Part shown: piece by piece, positions 1 to 6,381 of the stretch
Position numbering within the stretch: position 1 is the stretch's first letter
Layout of the letters: each line of letters opens with the position of its first letter
Notes under the pieces: generated by a model
What the model was told of the DNA's origin: nothing
The model's input: only the letters and a program-made list of their open reading frames with translations
Database searches by the model: none
From: Pseudomonadota bacterium
GTDB taxonomy: Bacteria; Desulfobacterota; Desulfobulbia; Desulfobulbales; JAGXFP01
Assembly (NCBI GenBank): GCA_030673265.1
Contig: DAOVJK010000163.1
Location: forward strand, 1-6,911
Direction: 5' to 3'
DNA length: 6,911 nt
Position numbers and translations under genes: made by a program

Positions 1-8
1 ATCTGCAC

Positions 9-13
9 AGAGG
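9..13 (+). promoter_or_regulatory. Ribosome binding site of the penicillin-binding protein gene
   Basis: AGAGG lies 6 bases before the GTG at 20, good Shine-Dalgarno spacing. It is the main reason for choosing the GTG start, because the reading frame is also open upstream to the window edge. The choice gives a short basic cytoplasmic N-terminus followed by one membrane segment, as expected for this family. Confidence 0.55.
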
Positions 14-19
14 CTTACA

Positions 20-2017
20 GTGTCATCGTCGAATAAAAATAAGAAAGCGATATCGAGGTCGTGGAAATGTAACCATATTCATCTTACGATTTTTCTGCTG
101 ATCATTGCTTTTATCCTCACCTTGTTTGTCGGGGCGGGTCTTTATTCTGTCGCTGCCCTTGCTGTGCCTGATATCTCGTCAATTTCCTCGTATAACCCGC
201 CGGTGGCCACTGTTTTTCTGGATGATAAAGGTGAGCCTATTGCCGAATTTTATCGGGAAAGACGTTATGTTGTTCCTTTCAACGTAATGCCGGATCTGCT
301 GCCGATAGCTTTTGTGGCCGCAGAGGATGGTCGTTTCTTTCAACATGGCGGTGTCGATGGCTGGTCGGTACTGCGAGCAATGTTCAACAATATTCGTTCT
401 GGCAGGCGTTCCCAGGGTGGTAGTACCATTACCCAACAGGTTGCCAGTTAACTGCTGCTATCTCCTGAAAAAACCTATTCCCGTAAACTCAGGGAGGCCA
501 TTCTCGCTTATAGAATTGACAGTCTTCTCGACAAGGAAGATATTCTCTATCTTTACCTGAATCAGATATATCTTGGTGATGGGGCCTATGGCGTTGAGGC
601 CGCCGCCCGGACCTATTTCGATAAACATGTTGCTGAATTAAACCTGGCCGAGATAAGTCTGTTGGCCGGTCTACCCCAGGCGCCAAGTCGTTATTCCCCC
701 TTCAAAAATTTTAAACTAGCCAAAGGGCGACAGCGCTACGTTTTGAATCGGATGGCTGCAGACGGCTATATTACGCCTGATGAAGCCCGACAAGCCTATC
801 GCCGGGTCCTGCGCTGGAAAGTTGATAAAGAGCAAAAAAACGATGTTGAGAAATATTTTATCGAGCATGTGCGTCAGTATGTTGAAGATATGTATGGCAG
901 AGACGAGCTGTTGGCAGGTGGGTTGGTTGTCCATACAACTATGAATCGAGCACTCCAGGTGGCTGCGGGTGCATCTGTTGCCAAGGCTGTAAATGACTGG
1001 CGGCAACGTAATCCTCGGGCTACCAAGGTGACGCAGGCAGCTTTGCTGGCGATGGAAGTTGGTTCCAGTCGGGTGGTGGCAATGATTGGCGGTAACGATT
1101 TCGACAGGAGTCAATACAATCGGGCTGTGCAGTCCAAAAGGCAACCTGGTTCGGCTTTCAAGCCGATTATTTATGCGGCAGCCCTGAAACGCACTGTGAC
1201 TCCAGCTGATATTATTTTCGATAAACCGTTGAAACTGCAAGGTAATGTTGCCGGCCAATTCTGGGAGCCTAAAAACTTCAGTGGTGAATATTATGGTCGG
1301 ACGACGGTATGGACCGGTTTAGTGCATTCCCGTAATATTGTTAGCATAAAGATTCTCCAAGGGGTCGGGGTTGAGCCTGTCAGGGGATTAGCTGCCAGGA
1401 TGGGCATCACTGCTAAACTTACCGATAATCTTTCCCTGGCCCTCGGCACGTCGGGGATATCCCTTGTCGAGATGACTGGCGCCTATAATGTTTTTGCCAG
1501 TAACGGTATGTACCATACCCCAGTGTTTGTCCGTAAAATTGTTAGCCGGCATGGTAAAATTTTGGAAAAGGACTCTGAACAGAAGGGCCGACGAGCGTTA
1601 TTGCCAAGGGATGCCTATCTGGTCACTGATATGCTTAAAGGAGTAATTACAACCGGAACCGGCAGTAAAGCAAGGGGGTTGCCGGTTGAGGCTGCGGGCA
1701 AGACCGGCACAAGCGACCATAATATGGATGCCTGGTATGTTGGCTATACTCCTGAACTTGCTGCCGGGGTCTGGGTAGGTTTTGATCAGGATGTTTCCCT
1801 TGGTATTCATGAAACCGGTGGTCGGGCCGCAGCGCCAGTCTGGCTTGATTTTATGAAGAGAGCTCTACGAAGTCGTTCTGTGCAGAAGAAAAAATTTCCT
1901 GTTCCCGAGGGTGTGGTGTTTTTGCCCATGAACCCTCTGACTGGTGAGATCACGGCGGAAAAAAATGGCAGGTCGGTTATGACTGCTTTTAAGAAGGATA
2001 TGCTGCCGATCCAGTAA
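20..2017 (+). pseudogene. Class A penicillin-binding protein (PBP1A-type transglycosylase/transpeptidase) interrupted by an in-frame TAA
   Basis: Bifunctional peptidoglycan synthase that polymerises lipid II glycan chains and cross-links their peptides in the periplasm. With the stop counted as a codon the frame has 665 codons. A basic N-terminus and a membrane helix (about 22-46) precede the GT51 transglycosylase domain, with catalytic Glu102 in AAEDGRFFQHGG and GGSTITQQ at 133-140. After codon 144 (TAA) the same frame continues with the other GT51 motifs, RKLREAILA and ILYLYLNQIYLG. The penicillin-binding transpeptidase domain follows, with SAFK (Ser378, Lys381), SRN (437-439) and KTG (561-563). 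No other defect is visible. The first piece (20-451) would be 143 residues without a complete active site. The second (452-2017) has no convincing start: a 662 start would be an internal TTG inside a conserved GT51 stretch. The protein is shorter than E. coli PBP1A, with little room for the OB-like insert. I call it a pseudogene or sequence error; the family assignment is certain. Confidence 0.9.
449..451 (+). other. Premature in-frame ochre stop in the penicillin-binding protein gene
   Basis: The codons read GCC AGT TAA CTG, between the GGSTITQQ and RKLREAILA motifs of the transglycosylase domain. Homology continues on both sides in one frame. The residue before the stop is Ser where the family normally has Lys or Arg (QQxAK). 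UAA is not a known selenocysteine or pyrrolysine codon, so recoding is unlikely. It could be a real nonsense mutation or a base-calling or assembly error. Confidence 0.85.
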
Positions 2018-2080
2018 ATTATTATTAATCGTAATATTTATTCTATGTTATCGATAGCAGGTTTTTTTGTTCATGAATAA

Positions 2081-2108
2081 AAAAAGCCTGCCATGCAGCA
2101 GGCTTTTT
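2081..2108. terminator. Bidirectional rho-independent terminator
   Basis: A perfect 11-bp inverted repeat, AAAAAGCCTGC (2081-2091) and GCAGGCTTTTT (2098-2108), encloses a 6-base loop. The GC-rich core with A tract and T tract on the two sides makes an intrinsic terminator on either strand. It sits between the end of the penicillin-binding protein gene (2017) and the end of the convergent CBS-ACT gene (2139), so it probably ends both transcripts. Confidence 0.9.
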
Positions 2109-2138
2109 CTATATCAAAAATTAAAGATTTGAAGTTGT

Positions 2139-2816
2139 CTATGTATTAGGCAAATTACTAAGGTCATCTCTACCGCTGTGTATAACCTTGAATTTCTCTT
2201 TAAGCTCGCTGGTCAGGGCTTTTTCCTGGTCATCATCAAGTGGTGCTATTCTGATTGCGACCCTTTTCATTTTTTTTGGGGCATCTTCGAATGAGGTAAG
2301 AATGCTGAGAATTCTGCTTTGCCTGTCATTTAGGATGGCGGTTACTTTGGTAACCGAACCGGGTTCATCGGGTAAATCAAAAACGTACTGAATAGCATTA
2401 TCCTTGATGCCGGTCATGTGGATAAAACCGCGCAGAACATCAGTTTCACTAAGAAGACCTATCAGATGACCGCCATCATCAATGACCGGTAGACCGGAAA
2501 TTCTGGAATTGAGCATTATTAAGGCCGCTTTTTCCAACGTTTCCTTACCGGAGAGGGTGAAGGGGGTATTGGTCATGACATCCTTAACCTTCATTTCTGA
2601 AAGCAGATAATAAAGTTCGTGAATATCCAGGGAGGTGGTCTTGGAGGGAGAGGCATCCTTGACATCCCGGTCGGTGATAATCCCGATCAGTTTGCCGTGG
2701 GAAACCACGGGCAGACGGCGGATCCGGTTTTCCTTCATTATTCTGGTTGCTCTCATCAGTGAGGTGTTTTCGTCAACCGTCATAACATCTTTGGCCATCC
2801 AGTCCTGAATAAGCAT
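2139..2816 (-). CDS. CBS-pair and ACT-like domain protein (putative ligand-sensing regulator)
   Basis: A 225-residue soluble protein, probably cytoplasmic. Two CBS domains come first: about 9-56, with RRLPVV and GIITDRDV, and about 78-131, with SGLPVID and GLLSETDVLRG. An ACT-like segment follows (about 143-213), recognisable from FDLPDEPGSVTKVTAIL. CBS pairs (Bateman modules) commonly bind adenine nucleotides and ACT domains small metabolites such as amino acids, so a sensing role is likely, but the partner and ligand cannot be read from the sequence. The architecture resembles AcuB-like CBS-ACT proteins. The ATG start has AGGAG (2826-2830) 9 bases upstream; the stop is TAG. It is transcribed alone, convergent with the penicillin-binding protein gene and divergent from the pab gene. 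I see no catalytic domain. Confidence 0.88.
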   Translation of the reverse strand: MLIQDWMAKDVMTVDENTSLMRATRIMKENRIRRLPVVSHGKLIGIITDRDVKDASPSKTTSLDIHELYYLLSEMKVKDVMTNTPFTLSGKETLEKAALIMLNSRISGLPVIDDGGHLIGLLSETDVLRGFIHMTGIKDNAIQYVFDLPDEPGSVTKVTAILNDRQSRILSILTSFEDAPKKMKRVAIRIAPLDDDQEKALTSELKEKFKVIHSGRDDLSNLPNT

Positions 2817-3302
2817 TCTATAGTTCTCCTAGAGATTATTATTTATGGTTTTGTTTCATTTATCAGGTCTGATTGATTTTAACAAATTTTTTCGGAATAT
2901 TCCTTTCTTTCTGGTAAATGTAACTACGATTTTATCTGGGCTTGAAAAAATCGCTAATTCCACTTTTAAGTATCAACTTGGACGTTGATTTGCACTGCCA
3001 ATGGCCATAAATGTCGGTAAACGGTTACAGGTTTTGGTGAATTCGTAGTAAGTATGAGTGTGTATAATCAAGAATTTTGATAATCAGGAAGGCTAGAATC
3101 CGAGAAGTAAGTAGTTTGTTGACGAAGTCTCTCTCCGTTTGCTTATCTGTAAGTGAGGTCACATGAGGGTATGGCGACTAATAAATAATCATTACGACGC
3201 CCTAGATCTGGTTTTTCGCAGTCCTTCGCTTAGCTGCGACACTATCAAAAATTGATTATGAATGATAGTAATTGCTATGCCAAATAATATTAGTGAGCAT
3301 CC
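2817..3302. other. Divergent intergenic region without a convincing gene
   Basis: This AT-rich stretch separates the start of the CBS-ACT gene from the start of the pab fusion and must hold both promoters. Visible structure includes an inverted repeat ATCAAC/GTTGAT (2972-2989, 6-base spacer), a second one TCGCAG/CTGCGA (3216-3239, 12-base spacer), and ACTATC/GATAGT (3241-3269). On the minus strand, TTGTTA followed 17 bases later by TAAATG is a weak candidate promoter for the CBS-ACT gene. A 30-codon ATG frame (3163-3255) follows a GAGG sequence, but nothing else supports it. No tRNA or known riboswitch was recognised. Confidence 0.6.
2978..2994 (+). promoter_or_regulatory. Possible sigma-54 (-24/-12) promoter
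   Basis: TTGG and TTGCA are placed so that the GG and GC dinucleotides are separated by exactly 10 bases, as in the sigma-54 consensus TGGCAC-N5-TTGC. The -12 half is perfect; the -24 half matches only at TTGG, and the following CAC is missing. It would start transcription near 3005, about 300 bases before the pab start codon. It overlaps the ATCAAC/GTTGAT repeat. A chance match is quite possible. Confidence 0.22.
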
Positions 3303-5228
3303 ATGAAGGGATATTTGTCGCCCATATCCGATCATAAACTTGCCGGTTTGTTGGATTATTTGGCCGGAGAGGATTCCTTTGCCTTCTTTGAAACTACCAG
3401 AGTGAGTGAAGATAACTATCTCTCTTTCCTTTTCCTTGAGCCGGTTAAGAGATTGGTCTGTAAAGTTGCTGATGATCCCGCCGTTTTTCTGGAAACCGCC
3501 CAGCGATATCTTGATCAGGGCTATTACCTGGCCGGTTGTTTTTCTTATGAGTTCGGCTACCTTCTCGAAGAGGCATTGGTGGATCTTGTTAATGCCAGTG
3601 AGCAGATTGTGGCTGAACTAGGCGTTTATGAAAAACCCTTTATTTATGATCACCGACGTGCTGATTTCGTTGACAATAAACCTTGGCCACAGTGGGATGG
3701 TGGCAAAGATATTGCTGTTGATAGTTATCGGGTAAGCGACCTGACTTTCAGCCAGGACAAGCAAGATTATCTGGCAAAGATCGCTCAGATAAAACAATAT
3801 ATTGAAGCTGGTGACACCTACCAGGTTAACTATACCCTGAAACTGCTTTTTGATTTTCAGGGTTCTGATATGGCCTTCTATAAAGCTTTGCGTCGCAATC
3901 AGAGCGTCTCGTACGGCGCCTTCATTAAGGATGGTGAGCGGCGGACGCTGTCTTTCTCCCCGGAGCTTTTTTTCAGGAAAAAAGGCAATGAGTGTCTGGT
4001 TAGACCGATGAAGGGGACTATGCACCGCGCACCCGGCCTTGAGGAAGATTTGTTGGTCCGAAGCGGTCTTGCTGATGACATTAAGAACCGCAGCGAGAAT
4101 GTCATGATTGTGGACTTGCTCCGTAATGATCTCGGCAGGCTCAGTGAAATGGGTACGGTTGATACCGTGTCAATGTTTGATGTCGAGACCTATGAAACAT
4201 TGCATCAGATGACTTCTTCTGTCAGGGGTGAACTGAAGTCGAATGTAGGGCTTTTAGAGCTCTTCCGGGCCATGTTCCCCTGTGGTTCCGTGACCGGTGC
4301 CCCCAAAATCAGAACCATGGAGATTATTCGGGAATTGGAGGCAGAAGCAAGAGGGGTTTATACTGGTGGTATTGGTTTTATCTCGCCGGATGGCGAGGCA
4401 GTTTTTAATGTGCCGATCCGGACTGTACTCCTCAATAAGGGCCGCGGCGAGATGGGAATTGGTTCGGGCATAGTTTATGATTCTGATCCGGAAAAGGAAT
4501 GGGATGAATGTTGCCTCAAAGGTCGCTTTCTCCAGGCATCTCTCCCTGAGTTCAAGTTGATCGAGACGATACTTTATCATCCGCAACACGGATTTTGGTT
4601 GATGGGTCGCCATCTGGAGCGGTTAAGAGGGTCTGCGGTTTATTGGGGGTTCTCCTTTTCAGAAGAGGATCTAAGCCAGGCGTTGGAGCGTACTGCGGCC
4701 ACTTTGGCAAGCAAAGGGTGGCATCGGGTCAGGCTGTTGTTATGTAAGGATGGCGGTTTGGAAATCAGGGCGGTTTCTTGTTCTGAACCGGCAGTCGGAC
4801 TTGGCCAAGAGAACTCAAGGTTGCCTGAGGTCGTGATGTCTCAATCCCATACTGATTCAACTGATCCGTTTTTTCATCATAAAACTACCTGTCGCAGTTT
4901 GTATGATGCCGAAAGAGAGAAGGCGGGAGCGGCCGGGTTTTTCGATGTCTTGTTTTGCAATGAGCGTGGTGAAGTAACAGAAGGCAGTATAACTAATGTT
5001 TTTATTCGGAAAGCGGGGAAGCTGCTGACTCCGCCATTAAGCTGCGGGCTCTTAGGGGGAGTGTTAAGGGGGGCCTTGCTTGCAGGAGAAGTGATGGCGC
5101 CAGATAGCCTGCCGGTCATAGAGAAGGTGCTAAGCGTTAAGGATTTGCGGGAGGCTGAAGCGATCTACACGGGCAATTCGGTAAGAGGGTTGACCAGAGT
5201 TAACCTTGCTGATGATGAGCTGGGTTAG
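3303..5228 (+). CDS. pabB: Bifunctional aminodeoxychorismate synthase component I / aminodeoxychorismate lyase (PabB-PabC fusion)
   Basis: A 641-residue cytoplasmic enzyme of folate synthesis. The PabB half (about 1-412) turns chorismate into 4-amino-4-deoxychorismate with ammonia from a PabA glutaminase. The PabC half (about 416-641) is a PLP class IV lyase that releases pyruvate to give 4-aminobenzoate. The first half shows YQVNYT (173-178), RPMKGT with Lys237 (the PabB-type Lys, where anthranilate synthase normally has Ala), DLLRNDLGR (271-279), GSVTGAPK (328-335) and GSGIVYDSDPEKEWDE (387-402). The second shows the probable PLP Lys527 in HHKTTCR, EVTEGSITN (558-566) and GNSVRGL (624-630). 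The ATG is the first possible start after an in-frame TGA at 3294; its Shine-Dalgarno is weak. No pabA or other folate gene is in the window. The stop is TAG and the gene appears monocistronic here. An isochorismate or anthranilate synthase role is disfavoured by Lys237 and the lyase fusion. Confidence 0.95.
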   Translation: MKGYLSPISDHKLAGLLDYLAGEDSFAFFETTRVSEDNYLSFLFLEPVKRLVCKVADDPAVFLETAQRYLDQGYYLAGCFSYEFGYLLEEALVDLVNASEQIVAELGVYEKPFIYDHRRADFVDNKPWPQWDGGKDIAVDSYRVSDLTFSQDKQDYLAKIAQIKQYIEAGDTYQVNYTLKLLFDFQGSDMAFYKALRRNQSVSYGAFIKDGERRTLSFSPELFFRKKGNECLVRPMKGTMHRAPGLEEDLLVRSGLADDIKNRSENVMIVDLLRNDLGRLSEMGTVDTVSMFDVETYETLHQMTSSVRGELKSNVGLLELFRAMFPCGSVTGAPKIRTMEIIRELEAEARGVYTGGIGFISPDGEAVFNVPIRTVLLNKGRGEMGIGSGIVYDSDPEKEWDECCLKGRFLQASLPEFKLIETILYHPQHGFWLMGRHLERLRGSAVYWGFSFSEEDLSQALERTAATLASKGWHRVRLLLCKDGGLEIRAVSCSEPAVGLGQENSRLPEVVMSQSHTDSTDPFFHHKTTCRSLYDAEREKAGAAGFFDVLFCNERGEVTEGSITNVFIRKAGKLLTPPLSCGLLGGVLRGALLAGEVMAPDSLPVIEKVLSVKDLREAEAIYTGNSVRGLTRVNLADDELG

Positions 5229-5314
5229 TTGGGATGTTTTACAAATTTAATATGTGGCCAAGGTTGAATGCGGAAACTTGACAGATATTTTTTTGTACCA
5301 GGTTTTTTGTGCAA

Positions 5315-5626
5315 TTAAGCGCTGGAAATCAAGCTGTATGCGAGGATGATGATACTGGCGGCGGTAGCTGTGGTCAGCAGCCATTTGCGCCAACTCGGAC
5401 AGTTTCGGTTAACGAAAAACGTAAAGTAAAATGATCCTCCCAGCATCAGGAAGGTCATGGGTATGAAATACCATCTGTATTCGACCATCAACCGGGAGAG
5501 GCCCGCACTTCCCAGGCCAAGACCGGCCAGGATCAGAGGAATCTTTCAGCAAAGGGCAAAGATAGTTGAGGTTAGAACGGCGCCGGCTTTCATTAGCAGG
5601 CTGATCAGATCTGATGTTTTACCCAT
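5315..5626 (-). CDS. Probable selenoprotein: MerT-like small membrane protein with an in-frame UGA (Sec27)
   Basis: Reading the TGA at 5546-5548 as selenocysteine gives a 103-residue protein ending at TAA. It has three hydrophobic segments (about 8-42, 53-72 and 82-100). The first carries the motif Cys26-Sec27-Lys-Ile-Pro followed by a Gly/Leu-rich stretch. This matches the vicinal Cys-Cys, proline and GlyLeu pattern in the first helix of the mercury transporter MerT, and Cys76 lies in the loop between helices 2 and 3, where MerT has further cysteines. In MerT the Cys pair takes Hg(II) from MerP; by analogy this protein may move or sense a soft metal or a thiol/selenol ligand, but no merP, merA or merR is present. 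Conservation of frame and hydrophobicity after TGA, plus a SECIS-like hairpin, argue against a broken gene. The start is ATG 24 bases after the upstream stop; AAAGGA lies 12 bases before it, rather far. It is the last gene of the minus-strand cluster. The alternative is a simple nonsense mutation. Confidence 0.78.
5511..5532 (-). promoter_or_regulatory. Candidate bacterial SECIS element
   Basis: On the minus strand, a stem GGCC/GGCC (5525-5528 with 5515-5518) closes a six-base loop GGUCUU. Below it are a U-U mismatch (5529/5514), two C-G pairs and a U-G pair. The loop begins 21 nt after the UGA. The E. coli fdhF SECIS has a short stem with a bulged U and a loop containing GGUCU at nearly the same distance (about 18 nt). 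In bacteria SelB binds this element and delivers Sec-tRNA. The fold was done by eye and the lower stem is weak. Confidence 0.68.
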
Positions 5627-5650
5627 TCTCGGCGTTGGTCCTTTGTGAAG

Positions 5651-5905
5651 TCAAATGATCTTTATGTTGTTTTCAGTAAGATATCGGGCGGTCTTACTGC
5701 AGATTGGCGCGGTGGTTCTCAGGTTTATTGGCTGGTCACTTCTCTTGATCCTGATTCTTTCTGCTTTGGCAACTATATTACGACCATCGGCCATTATAAT
5801 TCTGCTTTTGCGATCTAAGACCAGCGTCAGTTGGCCGGCCTGGTCCTCTTCCAGTACGGTTCGGGCCGGCAGGTTGAATTCCGCTGGATCGATCCTCTTG
5901 TTCAT
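5651..5905 (-). CDS. Small uncharacterised protein (84 residues)
   Basis: I do not recognise a function. The protein is soluble-looking, with no signal peptide or membrane helix. The N-terminal part (about 1-50) alternates hydrophobic and charged residues and contains DRKSRIIMADG (32-42), suggesting a small beta-rich fold. The C-terminal part has a TTAPICSKT segment (64-72) with the only Cys, then a short helix ending in NNIKII. The whole frame, its position and its spacing support a real gene: its ATG follows the CBS gene's stop by only 2 bases (TGA CC ATG), which suggests translational coupling, and it is followed 24 bases later by the MerT-like selenoprotein, in the same frame. No clear Shine-Dalgarno of its own is seen. 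The overlapping plus-strand frame at 5655-5936 is judged its antisense shadow. Confidence 0.78.
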   Translation of the reverse strand: MNKRIDPAEFNLPARTVLEEDQAGQLTLVLDRKSRIIMADGRNIVAKAERIRIKRSDQPINLRTTAPICSKTARYLTENNIKII

Positions 5906-5907
5906 GG

Positions 5908-6363
5908 TCAGGATTGCTTGTAGAGATTACGGATAATGTCGGCCTTGCCGATGACTCCGACAATTTTTTCATCTTTAACAACCGGCAGGGTGTGCATTCT
6001 GCGGTCGGCCATGATAGTAGCAAGTTCGGACATCGGAGTGTCTTCGTTTACCGTTACCACTTCGTTGGAATAGATGTCTTTGACTTTAGTGCCAGTCATT
6101 TTCTTCATTTCTTTATCAAGCTTGGCAGGATTTTCAAGAAAGATCATGCTGTCGAGAATGGTCATAATGGTGGGGATGTGCACTTTTTTGCTCTGGTCGA
6201 TCAGGTCGCTTTCGGTGACTATCCCCAGAAGTTTTCCCGACTCGTCAACAACCGGCGCACCGCCGATCCGGTTTTCCCAGAATAGGTCGGCCAGTTCACT
6301 TACGGCCAAGTCAAGCTCGACGGTTATAATCTTGCGGGTCATTATCTCTTTAGCGGTATGCAT
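5908..6363 (-). CDS. Two-CBS-domain protein
   Basis: A 151-residue cytoplasmic protein made almost only of a Bateman module. The first CBS domain spans about 7-55 (IMTRKIITV, GGAPVVDE, LLGIVTESDL). A linker of about 40 residues (PTIMTILDSMIFLENPAKL) leads to the second CBS domain at about 94-148 (VKDIYSNEVVTV, LPVVKDEKIVGVIGKADIIR). Such modules usually sense adenine nucleotides or related ligands and act on a partner; none is fused here. ATG is preceded by GGAG (6371-6374) at 7 bases. The gene starts 18 bases after the NAD(P)HX dehydratase stop and ends 2 bases before the next gene, so it is co-transcribed with both. A link between nucleotide or NAD status and this operon is plausible but inferred. 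It is not a duplicate of the CBS-ACT gene at 2139-2816: the linkers differ and it lacks the ACT-like part. Confidence 0.92.
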   Translation of the reverse strand: MHTAKEIMTRKIITVELDLAVSELADLFWENRIGGAPVVDESGKLLGIVTESDLIDQSKKVHIPTIMTILDSMIFLENPAKLDKEMKKMTGTKVKDIYSNEVVTVNEDTPMSELATIMADRRMHTLPVVKDEKIVGVIGKADIIRNLYKQS

Positions 6364-6381
6364 GGATTCTCTCCAGAGTTA

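Noticed and set aside
449..451. Recoding of UAA as an amino acid in the penicillin-binding protein.
   Set aside because: UAA is not used for selenocysteine or pyrrolysine in known bacteria. The other genes in the window use TAA as a normal end (nnrD, the MerT-like gene).
716..1258. Long minus-strand open frame (180 codons) inside the penicillin-binding protein gene.
   Set aside because: It is antisense to a clearly recognised transpeptidase-coding region and shows no domain of its own.
662..2017. A separate 451-residue gene starting at 662.
   Set aside because: The start is a TTG inside a conserved transglycosylase motif, without a Shine-Dalgarno, and the frame is continuous in homology with 20-661. 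It is the back part of the interrupted penicillin-binding protein gene.
3163..3255. A 30-codon ATG frame after GAGG upstream of the pab fusion, a possible leader peptide.
   Set aside because: It has no run of regulatory codons, no clear attenuator hairpin with a T tract, and no recognisable sequence. A frame this short is expected by chance.
5259..5294. Possible terminator after the pab fusion: CAAG/CTTG with a run of seven T.
   Set aside because: The stem has only four pairs plus a mismatch, and the T run begins 7 bases after the stem. Too weak to annotate.
5651..5653. The TGA ending the 84-residue gene is in the same frame as the MerT-like gene, so it could also be a selenocysteine codon joining the two.
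   Set aside because: No hairpin with a GGU loop follows it, an ATG lies 24 bases downstream, the linker (LHKGPTPR) looks like non-coding spacer, and the upstream protein appears complete.
5655..5936. Plus-strand open frame of 93 codons.
   Set aside because: It lies opposite the 84-residue gene and the end of the CBS gene, which have better spacing and protein-like composition. Its hydrophobic character is an antisense artefact.
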